Origin: Zingiber officinale
Lineage: Eukaryota > Streptophyta > Magnoliopsida > Zingiberales > Zingiberaceae
DNA length: 64,000 bases
Direction of reading: 5' to 3'
Assembly: GCF_018446385.1 (NCBI RefSeq)
Contig: NC_055996.1
Span: forward strand, 132,356,532 to 132,420,531
The translations under genes and the position numbers were made by a program. Positions 46,591 to 57,664 of the stretch are shown here, in pieces. The notes under the pieces are model-generated. The model did no database searches. It was not told the DNA's origin and was given only the letters and a program-made list of their open reading frames with translations. The number at the start of each line of letters is the position of its first letter. Position 1 is the stretch's first letter.

Positions 46591-47819
46591 AGTAAACTTG
46601 AAGCTTCTGGTCGTCGGGGTTGAGTCACAGCTTTGTCAGATCGATTTTTGAGCAGCACACGGAAGAATGATTGTCAGATTTCATTATTTTTTGGCTCTTG
46701 CTCGAACTGGGCTTAAGTAGCCCGTGGAGGGCGCCTCCAACACCATGGAGGGAGCCCTCAATCCCCCGGAAATTGCAACGTGGATGAGCTTCGAACTGGT
46801 CGCTACTTAGCCGCCTGAGGGCGCCTCCAACCTGCATGGAAGGGGCCCTCGCGCTAGTGTCCAGGGCACCTCCAAGCTCCATGGAGGCGCCCTCGTGCCT
46901 TGGTGCAAGGCCGTCTTTGCAAGTGACTCTGAGGCGCCTCCAAGCTCCATGGAGGGCGCATCGGGTACTGTTCATCCGAGGTAAATGTGCCCAATTCGCT
47001 TCCTGCAAAATACGTTAGTCTCAAAAACTAACCATACCCTGCAAAACAAAGTTAGCACAATATAAACATGATAAATAAAGTATTTGACAGTCTCTGGACT
47101 GTCCGGTTCTGACTTTAGATTTCCCGTCCGGAAACCCTAGGTCGAATCGACGCCTACTATTCCCTCACCGGGGAACGTGTCCTCACCTACTCCACTCAGG
47201 AGAATTTACCTGTTGTCAGATTGATCCTCTAAACCGACTGGACTTTTGCTCAGCGCCCAAGACTTCAGGACTTTCTACTGGACATCCGCTCCACGACCCG
47301 TCCAGTCTTCCACCTGGTTCGTGACACCAGGACTTTCCACCTGGTTCGTGACACCAGGACTTCCACCTAGTTCGTGACACAAGGACTTTCCACCTAGAGT
47401 CCCCGACTCTAGGACTTTTGCCCAAACCCTCGATCCGCCAAGACTTTCCCCCTAGGGTTACCACCCCCAAGGACCTAGGGTACCTCCCCCTAGGGTTTCC
47501 CTTTGCCTAATCGCAGCTAGGACTTTTCCTCACCTAGGGTTACCATCCCCTAGGACCTAGGGTTACCTCCCCCTAGGGTTTCCCTTTGCCTAACCGCAGC
47601 TAGGACTTTCCTCACCTAAAGTTATCACCCCCTAGGACCTAGGGTTATCACCCCCTAGAGTTTTTCATCTGCCTAACCGCAGTTAGGACTTTTGCCTAAG
47701 TACACTTAGGATTTTCCTGTAATCTCATCAAACTTATTAGATAATAAGACAACCTAACTTTGAACCCTTTGACATAATCAAAATATAGGTTCGACTGTCG
47801 AATATTTTCCGCACCAACA
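46591..47819 (-). repeat. 5' LTR of the minus-strand gag-only copia, incomplete
   Basis: Matches 42131-43220 and carries extra copies of the GACTTTCCACCTGGTTCGTGAC repeat (47310-47400) and of the CCTAGGGTTACC unit (47455-47650). Confidence 0.88.
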
Positions 47820-47937
47820 ATACTAAGTGTAATACTAATATTTTTTTTCCCTTTGTTTTCTGCAACTCAAGTGATCTTTTTAAAAAATATATATCGAGTA
47901 GGAATTCATGAGATTTGAGTTTATTATCCGACCAACA

Positions 47938-49210
47938 ATAGTCACAAGTGCATTACCAACACTTTTCTTTGAGAATGCATATTTATTGTGCATTATAATG
48001 ATACAGACATGAATAGAAGCCTCGATAGGTCCACCCTTTCCATGCGTAATGTAATGCTAAAACATGTTAGCACAAGTGCATTACAAACAACCAGACACCT
48101 ATGGCTCCAAAGCTTACTTTGCTTGATGTGTTATATTCTTCTGATTCGATCTTTTGTATTTATATTCCTACCTATGGAAAATAAAGGTCTTTTAGTCTAC
48201 AGTTTGACACCCGGGGGCTTCGAGCAACTACCTCTTTCTGTCCGAAGGCGAACTCGATGATCTTTGTAGAACACGTGGCTTGGTTGGTTTTACATGCGTG
48301 AGAAATGGACCTTTCGTCATGATATCTGCAAGACGGCAACTAAACCCAATATTAATCATCAAACTCTGAATTGATGGCAGGCTAATCCGAGTTAGGTTTC
48401 TCAGGATGTTATAATCGTTCAATCAACTTCTTATCCATGGTCACTGAAAAGCTGCGGGCCTTCGGACAACTGATAGGATCTGAACTCTGATCTTGCTTTT
48501 TAAATGAAGTTCCTGCCTCTTCTTCCTCGCGTTCGACTCTTTGTTGTTATTTGTCATCAGGTATCGAATTTTCGTCAACTCAGCTGGGATGACTGATCCA
48601 GTTTGATTCTTGGAAAAAAAATTTCATCAATCGTAGAGATTAAATAAAAAATATTCGATGTTCAATTCTTAGATCAGCCGCTCGGATTAATTCTTTAGTT
48701 TATCAAAATTGAACATGGTTCTCATTGTTCGGGGCACGCCTTCCTCTCTTACGCTTATTGTTGTATAAAAATAAAAATCGGTAAATCCAGTTGGCTAGAA
48801 AATAAATTGATCTAATTAAAAAATTAATTAAGTTAATTAAAAATTCATTATATATTATTAATAAAAATTAATTAGGTATTATTTTTAAAATTAAATATAG
48901 AAATAAATAAGAAAGCATATCATTAGCTCATAAAATATGATATTATTTCGATACTTTTAATAATAATTTTAAAATTTAAAAAAAAAATCATTCTAACCTA
49001 TCAGATTACACCATTTAATATTTCTAAATTGATTGCCATGACGAATCTTTGTCCACGACCTGTCAGTGTAAACAAAGACAGGCACCATGTCTGCATACAG
49101 CAACAATTAATAAGTTATGTCTAGAATAAGAGGATAAGATCGATTAATAAATATTTTTAAATTATGTTTTGAATTTATTTAATAGATGAATAAAAAAAAG
49201 ATCGTCCTTA
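47938..49210. other. Intergenic DNA without recognisable gene
   Basis: Repeats of ACAAGTGCATTAC occur at 47944 and 48071. Short frames (47988-48260, 48228-48422) show no domain or codon pattern that I recognise. The composition becomes AT-rich towards 49000. Confidence 0.5.
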
Positions 49211-49217
49211 CGTTATA

Positions 49218-49770
49218 TTTTACTATTTTATTAAAAATCTCCCCCTTTTACTAACTAACTTTGATGAAGTCTAAAATGAATTTACATTACTATCCTTTTT
49301 TCTATTCACACTAAAAATAATTTCAAGGTTTATTAGTAATTCCACAAGCAAAACAATCAGTGATCTAGAGTTCGAGACTCAACTACGACGTATTATTATG
49401 AATTTTTCTCATCATTAATTTTCTCTGGTTGTTTTATATAAAATAAAATAAAATTCTCTTTAGTCCCACATCTTAGAATTGATAACACCATGATTTACTA
49501 TTTTATTAAAAATATCCTCTCTTTACTAACTAATTTTGGTGAAGCCTAAAATGAATTTACGTTACTACCCTTTTTTCTATTCATACTAAAAATAATTCCA
49601 AGATTTATTAGTAATTCCACCAGCGAAACAATTAGTGATCTAGAGTTTGAGACTCAGCTACGACGTATTATTATGAATTTTTCTCATCATTAATTTTCTC
49701 TGGTTGTTTTATATAAAAAAATAAAATTCTCTTTAGTCCCACATCTTAGAATTGATAACACCATGATCAA
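49218..49770. repeat. Two-copy tandem duplication, 276-bp period
   Basis: The unit beginning TTTACTATTTTATTAAAAAT at 49218 recurs at 49494, and both contain GACGTATTATTATGAATTTT and AGTCCCACATCTTAGAATTG. Copies differ at scattered bases, so the duplication is not recent. Confidence 0.9.
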
Positions 49771-49973
49771 AGAAGCTTCTATAAATATTTTAAGCCGACA
49801 ATGTTAAAAAATATACTTTTCTTAGTTTCTTTTACTAAGATAAGTATAATATTAAATTAAAATAATTTTTTTCATAGGGAAGTTCATTACAGTAATTTAT
49901 TGCTGGAGCTCAAATAATTTATATATTATTATATTACTATATTATTATATTACACACGCACCGTGTGTGCACG

Positions 49974-50095
49974 ATCATATTAGTATATAAAAAAAAATCT
50001 TAAAGTAATATTATATTTAAGGTGAAATCCGATCATACTAGTATATAAATAAAATCTAAAAGTAATATTATATTTAAGGTGAAATCCAACACCAT
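49974..50095. repeat. Short tandem duplication upstream of the glycosyltransferase
   Basis: GATCATATTAGTATATAA ... AAGGTGAAATCCGATCAT is repeated with about 60-bp spacing; a third diverged copy (GTAATATTCTATTTTAGGTGAGATCCAACACC) is at 51245-51278, in the leader region of the glycosyltransferase gene. Confidence 0.75.
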
Positions 50096-50239
50096 GGATT
50101 TCCGTTCCAAAAGTTATTTACAAGTAATTTGCTTCTCCCACCTTCTCTGATACATTCACCTCCTTGGCCCCACCAAAGATTTAATTATATTCACATTTAT
50201 ACCCTTTTATGCTTTATTTGTTATTTGTTATTTTTTAAT

Positions 50240-50760
50240 TGGTTTTTTTTTTTTTTTTTTGTTAATAATAAGAAAGCGAACAATTTTTTTATTTTCGCAC
50301 TCCCAATACACAATTTTTTTTTTTGACCGGCCCCAATATTTTTTTTATTAGTTTTGTTTTTTTTAAAAAAAAACAAAACTAATAAAAAAATAAACAAAAC
50401 TAAAATAATTTTTTTGTGTAAACAATATTTTTTTTAATTGGTTTTATATTTTTGTTAACAATAAAAAACAAATATTTTTTTATTTTCACACCCCCAAATA
50501 CAATTTTTTTGCCGCCCCCAATATTTTTTTTATTAGTTTTGTTTTTTTTTTGTTAAAAAACTAAAATTTAAAAAAAAATAAACAAAGCTAAAATAAATTT
50601 TTACCGCCCCAACATTTTTTTTATTAGTTTTGTTTTTTAAAAAAAAAATCAATAAAAAAATAAATAAAACTAAAAAAAAATTTGGCAGGCCCCAACAATT
50701 TTTTTTATTAATTTTGTTTGTTTTTTTTTGTTAATAAACAAACAAAATTAAAAAAAAATG
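50240..50760. repeat. AT-rich imperfect palindromes
   Basis: Four to five units of TTTTTTATTAGTTTTGTTTTTT followed by its complement (AAACAAAACTAATAAAAAA), separated by CCGCCCCAA-type GC spots. Each can fold into a hairpin. No coding. Confidence 0.8.
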
Positions 50761-50914
50761 ACAAAGGGTATAAGTGTAATTTTTGGAGTGAGGCAGGGAA
50801 GGGGATGTGTCAGAAGAGGGTGGGAAAAGCAACTCTCTATTTACAACTACCCGGAAGCATTAACTCACCGACACTCACCCCACCGCAAAGGTTTACAGTG
50901 CCAGCCCATGTACC

Positions 50915-50966
50915 ATTGTCAAACAAGCTCGCGATCTAATCCAACGATCACCGAGACTCAGCCGTA
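50915..50966 (+). pseudogene. Remnant of a glycosyltransferase 5' end
   Basis: AAACAAGCTCGCGATC followed by CAACGATCACCGAGACTCAGCCGT matches 51474-51528, the leader and first codons of the gene at 51505, but has ATC at the start codon and a TAA soon after. It is probably what is left of a tandem copy of the gene or of its promoter. Confidence 0.65.
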
Positions 50967-51172
50967 AAAGTAATGAGGATAATATTTTATCGAGTTTAAT
51001 TTACTCGGCGAGGTGTGTCATTTCAAACCCACGTGGGGCATCGGCACAGGTTCAATAATTTTTTTTTTTACTTGTATCGAGTATTCAAATTTATTTTAAA
51101 ATGATCGATCTGATTTTGTCAAAAAAAAAAAAAAAATCAACTAGGAAGTGCTCATTGAGGTCGTATATAAGA

Positions 51173-51181
51173 CAGCCAATA
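51173..51181 (+). promoter_or_regulatory. Putative TATA box of the glycosyltransferase gene
   Basis: TATATAAGA is the best TATA-like site upstream; it would give a leader of about 300 bp before the ATG at 51505. Other AT-rich candidates exist, so the assignment is weak. Confidence 0.35.
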
Positions 51182-51504
51182 TTCTTAAGCTAAAAAATCT
51201 TCTGTAACAAACTTGAAGATTAGTACGGAGGGTATCTCTGAAAGTAATATTCTATTTTAGGTGAGATCCAACACCATTGGATTCCAGATCTAAATACAAG
51301 AAAATGGCAATGAATACGTACCGGTAGTTAGGTACAACAACCTACTGTACCCGAAAGTTTCTTCGACTCACCAATGCCGTTAGATCTCCTTTGTGACCAT
51401 CAGGAAGCTTTAATTCGCTCGTCCAAGAGCATTGTTTTATATTGCATGCTATTGTTGTCGAAGTCATTCCACCAAACAAGCTCGCGATCGCCGATCATAC
51501 AACG

Positions 51505-52902
51505 ATGACCGAGCCGCAGCCGTACGCCGACCGCCGGCGAACTCCCCATATCGTCTTCCTCGCAAGCTCCGGGATGGGTCACCTCAACCCCTTCCTGCGC
51601 CTCGCGGCCCAGCTCTCCGCCCGCGACTGCCGCGTCTCCCTCTTGACCACCCATCCCACGGTCTCTGCCGCGGAGGAACGCCACGTCGACGCTTTCTTCG
51701 CCGCGTTCCCCGGCGTCCGCCGCCTCGACCTCCACCTCCCACTGCTCGACCCATCCGAGCTCAACTGCGCCGACCCCTTCACCCTCCGCTTCGAATCCAT
51801 CCGCCGTTCGGCCCATCTGCTCCCGCGCGTTCTCGCCGACGCCTCGCCGCCAGTTTCCGCCGCAATCGTCGACATCTCGGTGGCGTCCTCCTACCTCCCC
51901 GCGGTCGCGGAAATGGGAATCCCCAGCTACATCCTCTTCATCTCCTGCGCCGCGATGCTCGCGCTCTGCGCTTACTTTCCCACCTACCTCGCCACGAAGA
52001 ACACTTTCGGCGTCGGCGACATTGATATCCCCGGGGTGTGGAGGGTGCCGAAATCCAGCGTCCCCGTGGTGCTGCACGACCAAAACCAGCTCTTCGCGAA
52101 GCAATTCCTCGAGAACGGGCAAGCGCTCCCCAAAGCCAACGGCATTTTAGTGAACACCTTGCATGCGTGGGAGCCCGAAGCGCTCGCGGCGCTCAATGAG
52201 GGGAAAGTGACCCCCGATATGCCCCCGGTGTTGGCGATCGGGCCGCTCCTACCGGTACCGAAGATGAGCGTGGAAGGGGAGTCCGTCTCGGCGACGCTCG
52301 CTTGGCTGGATCGGCAGCCGGACAGATCGGTGGTGTACGTGAGCTTTGGGAACCGGACGGGGATGCAGGCGGAGCAAATAAGGGAGTTAGGGATCGGGTT
52401 GGAGAGGAGCGGGTTGAGATTCCTGTGGGTGGTGAAGAGCAAGGTGGTGGATCGGGCGGAAGTGGAGGTGGGATTGGAGGAGCTACTGGGGGAGGAATAC
52501 CTGGCTAAGATCAAGGACAGGGGAATGGTGGTGAAGGATTGGGTAGAGCAGGCGGAGATACTGCGGCACCGGGCGGTGGGAGGCTTCTTGAGCCACTGCG
52601 GCTGGAACTCAGTGGTTGAGGCGGCACTGTACGGAGTGAGGATCCTGGGGTGGCCAATGGGCGGCGACCAGAGGGTGAGCGCAGCGGCGGTGGCGCGGGG
52701 CGGATTGGGGATTTGGGTGGAAGGGTGGAGCTGGCAGGCAGAAGAGCCCATAAAGGCCGAGGAGATAAGCGAGCGGTTGAAGGATCTGATGGCCGCGGAG
52801 GGGCTGAGGGCGTCGGCCACGACGATGGCAGCCGCGGCGGCAGACGTCGGAGGAACCTCCTACCAAGAGCTAACGCACTTCACCGAGAGCTTAACGCTTT
52901 GA
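51505..52902 (+). CDS. UDP-glycosyltransferase, UGT708 type (candidate C-glycosyltransferase)
   Basis: A 465-residue family 1 glycosyltransferase, intronless and GC-rich. It should move a sugar from UDP-sugar to a small acceptor in the cytosol. Seen: catalytic His in SSGMGHLNPF (H26), DPF-LR-E-IRRSAHLLP, PSYILF and a 44-residue PSPG box at 346-389 that starts WVEQAEILRHRAVGGF, contains HCGWNS and ends GGDQ. Trp at PSPG position 22 and the final Gln are typical of UDP-glucose users. Overall sequence (RRSAHLLP, LPKANGILVNT, ALNEGKV, SFGNRT, IRELG-GLERSG) resembles UGT708 enzymes, several of which attach glucose through carbon to flavonoid or dihydrochalcone acceptors; the substrate here is inferred. 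An in-frame Met at 51442 would add 21 residues, but MTEPQPYADRRRTPHIVFL is the family-like start. It is full length. Confidence 0.93.
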   Translation: MTEPQPYADRRRTPHIVFLASSGMGHLNPFLRLAAQLSARDCRVSLLTTHPTVSAAEERHVDAFFAAFPGVRRLDLHLPLLDPSELNCADPFTLRFESIRRSAHLLPRVLADASPPVSAAIVDISVASSYLPAVAEMGIPSYILFISCAAMLALCAYFPTYLATKNTFGVGDIDIPGVWRVPKSSVPVVLHDQNQLFAKQFLENGQALPKANGILVNTLHAWEPEALAALNEGKVTPDMPPVLAIGPLLPVPKMSVEGESVSATLAWLDRQPDRSVVYVSFGNRTGMQAEQIRELGIGLERSGLRFLWVVKSKVVDRAEVEVGLEELLGEEYLAKIKDRGMVVKDWVEQAEILRHRAVGGFLSHCGWNSVVEAALYGVRILGWPMGGDQRVSAAAVARGGLGIWVEGWSWQAEEPIKAEEISERLKDLMAAEGLRASATTMAAAAADVGGTSYQELTHFTESLTL

Positions 52903-53166
52903 TGGTGTCACGCGATCCACGAGAAGAGACTTCGCGGGTGAGGGTGCTTGCATTAATTAAATAAGTCAACAACTACGGTACGGTAGAATAGATCGTTATG
53001 TTGAAGTTATTTTAGTATCTGTTTTCATTGGGCATGTTATGTTAGGTTTTCATGTTAGTAGTTGTCCGTAATTTATTTTTTCTGTGTTGATTCGGAGATA
53101 AATTAGCCGGGGTGATTGTGCTTACCTTTTGCCACAATGTTATGTTAGGTTTTCAGTGTATCATCA

Positions 53167-53172
53167 ATAAAA
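53167..53172 (+). terminator. Putative poly(A) signal of the glycosyltransferase gene
   Basis: AATAAA about 265 bp after the stop codon, followed by AT-rich DNA; the CACTA C element begins less than 200 bp further on. Confidence 0.5.
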
Positions 53173-53374
53173 AGTAGGATTATTTTCTACTACTTAAATT
53201 TATTTTGTCCCTTTTTCAATTTAATTATTGCTATTATTGCGGCACTGGATGGTGTGATAAAAGGTAAATATATTCGTCTCTAATGTCCCCGTGAGCTTAT
53301 CTCAAGATCAATATGAAGAAGATAAATCATGATGACTGAGAAGAGAAGTGGTAGATGACACTACAAAAAAAAAG

Positions 53375-54250
53375 ACATTTTGGGACAAAATTGGGGACGA
53401 ATTTTAAAAAAAAATTCGTTGCAAAAATTTTAGGGACAAAAATTGGGACGAAAATTTTTTCGTCCCAAAATGGTTGATGCCAACTTTTGGAACGAATTAT
53501 GAATTGTTGCAAATTTGGGAACGAATTTGGGGACGAATTTGGCGACGAATAAAATTTTCGTCCCCAAATTCGTTGCAAAAAATAGCAACGAAAACTATTT
53601 TTGTTGCAAACTTAGGAACGAATTTGGGGACGAATGAATTTGTCTCTATTTTTGCAACAAATTTGGGGACGAATTCGGTGACAAATTATATTTTGTTGCC
53701 AAGTTTGTCCCTAATATTGCAACGAATTTGGGGACAAATTCGGTGACAAAATTTCTTTTGTTGCCATTTTTGTTCCTAAGTTTGCAACGAATAATAAATT
53801 TGTTGCAAAATTGGCAATGAATTTGGCAACATTTTGTTGCCAAATTCTTTGATTAAATTTTCGTCTCAAAATTCGTCCCAAAATCTGGGACGAAATTTGG
53901 GACGAATTCTGGGACGAATTTTGTGATTCGTCCCAAAATTCATCCCAGATTAATTTGTCCCAGAATTCGTCGCAGATTTTTTGTTGCCATTTTTGTTCCT
54001 AATTTTGCAACGAAAAATAAATTTGTTGCAAAATTGGCAACGAATTTGGCAACAAAAACTTACCAAATTTTTTTATAATCATATGATAAATTTTCGTCCC
54101 AAAATTCGTCCCAAAATCTGGGACGAATTTTGTGGATTCGTCCCAAAATTCGTCCCATAATCTGGGACGAATTCTGGGACGAAAATAATTTTGTCCCAAA
54201 TTACGATAGAATTGGGACAACTCATTTTCGTTGCCAAATTCGTCCCTATA
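53375..54250. repeat. Left subterminal repeats of CACTA C
   Basis: Dozens of copies of GGGACGAAT, TTCGTCCCAAAAT, TTTGTTGCAAAA and related words in both orientations. They are expected to be binding sites for the TNPA-like protein encoded inside. Confidence 0.85.
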
Positions 54251-54299
54251 TCAAATATTTTTTCCAGCTTCAATTTATTTCTGCAATACAATCCAAATA

Positions 54300-55760
54300 C
54301 ATAAAAATAATATGCATTCAACACATCCTAATTTAACATCAACACATCCTAATTTAACATTCAACACATCCTAATTTAACATCAACTCATAATTCAAGAA
54401 ATATAAAGATTTCAACAAAGTTTACATACAAGATCCATCTTGTTCAACAAAGTTTACAAGTTCAACAACCCAAGTCCATCATCCATCTAACAACACTAAG
54501 AATACATAACTTTGATCCCCAACACATCAACCCAAGTCATATTCGTATGCCACAAAATCTTTGATCCCCATAAAATCTCCTTTGCCTACATAACAACAAA
54601 CAAATAAACTAGATTATGTGTAACAAGAAAGATTGTAAATATTATACGATATAGCCATGTAAAAAGAATAATTAAAAACAAAACATAAATGTGAAATTCC
54701 TTAAACATTCTAATAAAAGCCCTAATTCTAATAAAAGTCATATTTACCAACGATATGAATCATCCATGTCATAGCAACGGTAAATAAAATTATAAGAATT
54801 ATTTTGAAACTAAATACATGTATCGTAACTATGATACAACCTAATATAATTGGCACATAATATAGAGAGAAAGAGAGAGATCTTGTGAAGTATGGTATTA
54901 GGGTTCAAATTTCTCACTTAGTTAACTTTATTTTTCATTTTAATTTGTTGAATTTATAGTTTTATCTTTGGTTGGTATTTAATGTAAACTAAAGGATGTT
55001 TAAAATAATTGTTCCTTTCATTGTGTTAACTAGTTGACAATTTCATATGAATAACTTTAGCACATTTTTAACAACTCTTTACAAAATATTAAAGTAGAAG
55101 GATGCATCGTTATCTAGTAAAGAATTTTAGAATAGTATGATGTAATTCTAGATGAAATATAGAACTTTTATGTATTTATATAGTTTTGAGATTGTAGATA
55201 TATCAAATTCAGAACTTTTATGCATCATTATCATTGAAGACAAAACAAGAAAGAGCAGCTTATCAAAAAGAAGGAACACAAATAAACAACTATTTAAAGC
55301 TAACTTTAACTTAATTATTTAAAGTTAACTTTATATAATTAAACAACTATAACATAATTATTTAAAGCTAACTGTATATATAGATCAGTAAATGCATATT
55401 AATGAACTTAGGAATACCGAAAAGAGGTGAACAAATACAGTTGTCTTCAACTACAGTGAGATCACACCAAATTGAGACCTGCACAAACAACATTATCAAA
55501 TCAGGACAAAAATAAAGTTAGAGTATTAGAGACTCCATTCATATTGCCTAGTTATGCTTTAATTTTGTTACTGGTACACAACTAAGAATCATATAGATTA
55601 GTCTACGTCAAAGATAAGTCATCTCATACATTGACAATGGAATAGTGCAAGAAGACAACAGACTTAACCTACAAATGGCAGAGTTGAAAAGTTAAAAAAC
55701 CATTGATTAATGTGTAAAGCAGTAAACATGAGAAAAAAAATTCATCATACATTATTAAAA
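54300..55760. other. Non-coding interior of CACTA C
   Basis: Has a 24-bp tandem repeat CAACACATCCTAATTTAACAT (three copies, 54318-54382) and a block at 55232-55500 that matches 61398-61618. No coding exon is supported. Confidence 0.6.
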
Positions 55761-55763
55761 TCA

Positions 55764-57445
55764 TCAAAAATCATCACCGCCATCATCGTTATCATCGTAG
55801 GCATCATCATCGTCGTCATTGGGAGGATTTTGACTTTGAGCGGAGCTCAACTGAAGGTGTTTCATGATTAATTCTTGTTGTCGGCGCATATCTCTAATAT
55901 CTTTCTCCAAATTAGCCCGTTCTAGGTCTCTTTGCACCCTTTCTTGGTCTCTTTGTGATATTATTTCCTTCAGATGGCTAACCTCATCAGTCAAGGTATT
56001 TATTTGGGTCGTAAGTGCTGATGTGGAGGAAGAAGTTCCAACTAATCTTTGGGTTCTACTCAAGGAACCCATCCCCAATATTCTTCCCCCTTTTGGTCCT
56101 CCACTGGCCTCTAACCATAAACTCAAATTATTGCCAACAGACTCCTCAGACCCCTGACTCTCGATACCAGCTTGTGAGCATGTTTGAGCTAGCTCGAGTT
56201 GATCATATTTTTCCTGTTTTATAAAACACATACGATATTGATTAGATATAATAGAAACACATATAATATTAAGATAATAATGATAGATAACTAATTAAAT
56301 TTAAACCATATATTAAGGTAAAATAAATATTACCTTGACTGCTTTTGCTCTCGCCCCACTCCATGTATTATCTTTTTTTTTAAAAGTGCGAGTGAAAGTA
56401 TCAATGAAAGAAGGCTCCTTCCCTGTCTCCTTGGTCTAAAAAAACATTATTTCAAATAATAAAATAATTTGATATATATTAAAAATTTATGAAAGAGTGA
56501 AACAGTTATCATTCTCCGTCTATGCTCATCTATGTTAATGGAGCCTCCCGCATATATAGCACTTGAGTCACCAGAATTGTGAGATTGATTCATTCTATTA
56601 AGGTCACTCCTTTGTTTACTTTCCTCCGTTGCCCAAAATATAGTGATCCTCTCCCAATTTTCTTCAGTGATGAAGTTTGGCTTTTTCCCCCGACTCTTTG
56701 CGTGGCTTAATACATGTCTAATGTGATCGCCACATTTCTTTTTAAATATTCTTCGTATCTCCATTTCGTCATTCGGGTCCCAATTATTTAAGCGCTGAAA
56801 TAGAAATTTATTTTATTATATAATCACTATAATATTGAAGTAAACTCAAGAAAATATACTTTGAACTCGCTCCACCAAAGTTGTTTTGTGGCTGATGGAG
56901 TGCTTGAATATGTCAAAGAATCCCCTCCCCAATGGTTGTTCACAATTCTATTTATTTCTCGAACAACTTGTACCGGATTTTCAAAGCTGCATTAAATTAC
57001 AAAATAACGATGTTAAATAATTAAGAAAGGTCTAACAAATAAAATATTTTATAGTACTTACGAATCACCGATGGGGACTAAAGGAGCTCTATCATTCCTA
57101 AACTCAGCAAATGAGTTTCTTGCTGAGTCGGGAGGATCTGAGTGGACAGGTAACTGCTCTGGGTGCCTCCCGCATATCTGAGTGGACATGAGATGGACCC
57201 GGCTGATGAAGGGGTGGCATAGGTACACTGGCAGGGGAATATGATGCCGGTGGAGAAGACACATGGGATGGGCTTGCCTGAGTAGGGGGTGGCATAGGTT
57301 CACTGGCAGGTGATGGATGTGTCTGGTCCTGTGGTCGCCGTCTACGTCCACCACGTCGAAATATATGCTGAAAATTTCAATAATTTAATAAAGTTAATTA
57401 CAGATCTGATACAAAACAAAGGATAATTAAAAACTTACCATTTTT
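55764..57445 (-). pseudogene. TNPA-like protein gene (Transposase_24 type)
   Basis: Minus-strand exons in order: an ATG before a GTAAGT at about 57439; a Pro-rich exon (about 57356-57066, MPPPTQASPSHVSSP and similar, then DRAPLVPIGDS); 56986-56860 (FENPVQVVREINRIV...WWSEFK); 56794 to about 56518 (RLNNWDPNDEMEIRRIFKKK...EHRRRM); about 56432-56336 (TKETGKEPSFIDTFTRT); and 56212-55764 with a coiled coil and a poly-Asp tail. The pattern is that of the Ptta/En/Spm plant transposase family, the DNA-binding partner that recognises subterminal repeats. The Pro-rich exon must change frame to join the rest, and the donor after HRRRM reads ATAACT where GT is expected, so the copy may be dead. Confidence 0.72.
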
Positions 57446-57664
57446 ATGTAAATATTATGGAAAAGGGTGGAGGGGAAATTTATGAAATGTGACCTCTGAT
57501 AAACTGTAGGAACAAATACAATGTGTTAACAGATAAAGTAAATCAAATTATAAAAGAGACAGTATATACAAAAAAATATGGAAAATTTCTTTAAATAAGC
57601 TAACAAAACTTACCCATCATCAAAAATCAAAGTCATCATTGTCATTATCATCCTCCTCCTCCTC

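Larger units (their letters stand above)
41859..47819 (-). mobile_element. Gag-only copia, minus strand, with damaged 5' LTR
   Basis: Left (3') LTR 41859-43220 starts TGTAGGATCG and ends TGCACCAACA; right (5') LTR 46591-47819 ends CGCACCAACA. Flanks GTACT (41854-41858) and ATACT (47820-47824) differ in one base and are the likely duplication. The right LTR lacks the 272 bp that correspond to 41859-42130, and no primer-binding site remains, so a deletion removed the LTR end and leader start. Only gag coding is seen. Confidence 0.88.
40211..47937 (-). mobile_element. Copia LTR, minus strand, split by a gag-only copia
   Basis: Parts 40211-41858 and 47825-47937 add to about 1.76 kb and have TGTAAGGAAC and GACCAACA ends (TG...CA). 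The sequence GGTACT|AAGTGTAATAC is rejoined when the inserted element is removed. No matching 5-bp duplication was found (CTTTT left, ATAGT right). The family is a long-LTR copia different from that at 15534. The short frames in it are not genes. Confidence 0.6.

Noticed and set aside
47988..48422. Small host genes in the intergenic island
   Set aside because: Short frames without domain, splice context or promoter.
50240..50760. A MITE
   Set aside because: Several palindromes with no defined ends or target-site duplication.
51432..52025. Arg/Pro-rich frame in the glycosyltransferase gene, and the opposite-strand frame of 278 residues
   Set aside because: Overlap the real coding frame; long open shadows are normal in GC-rich genes.
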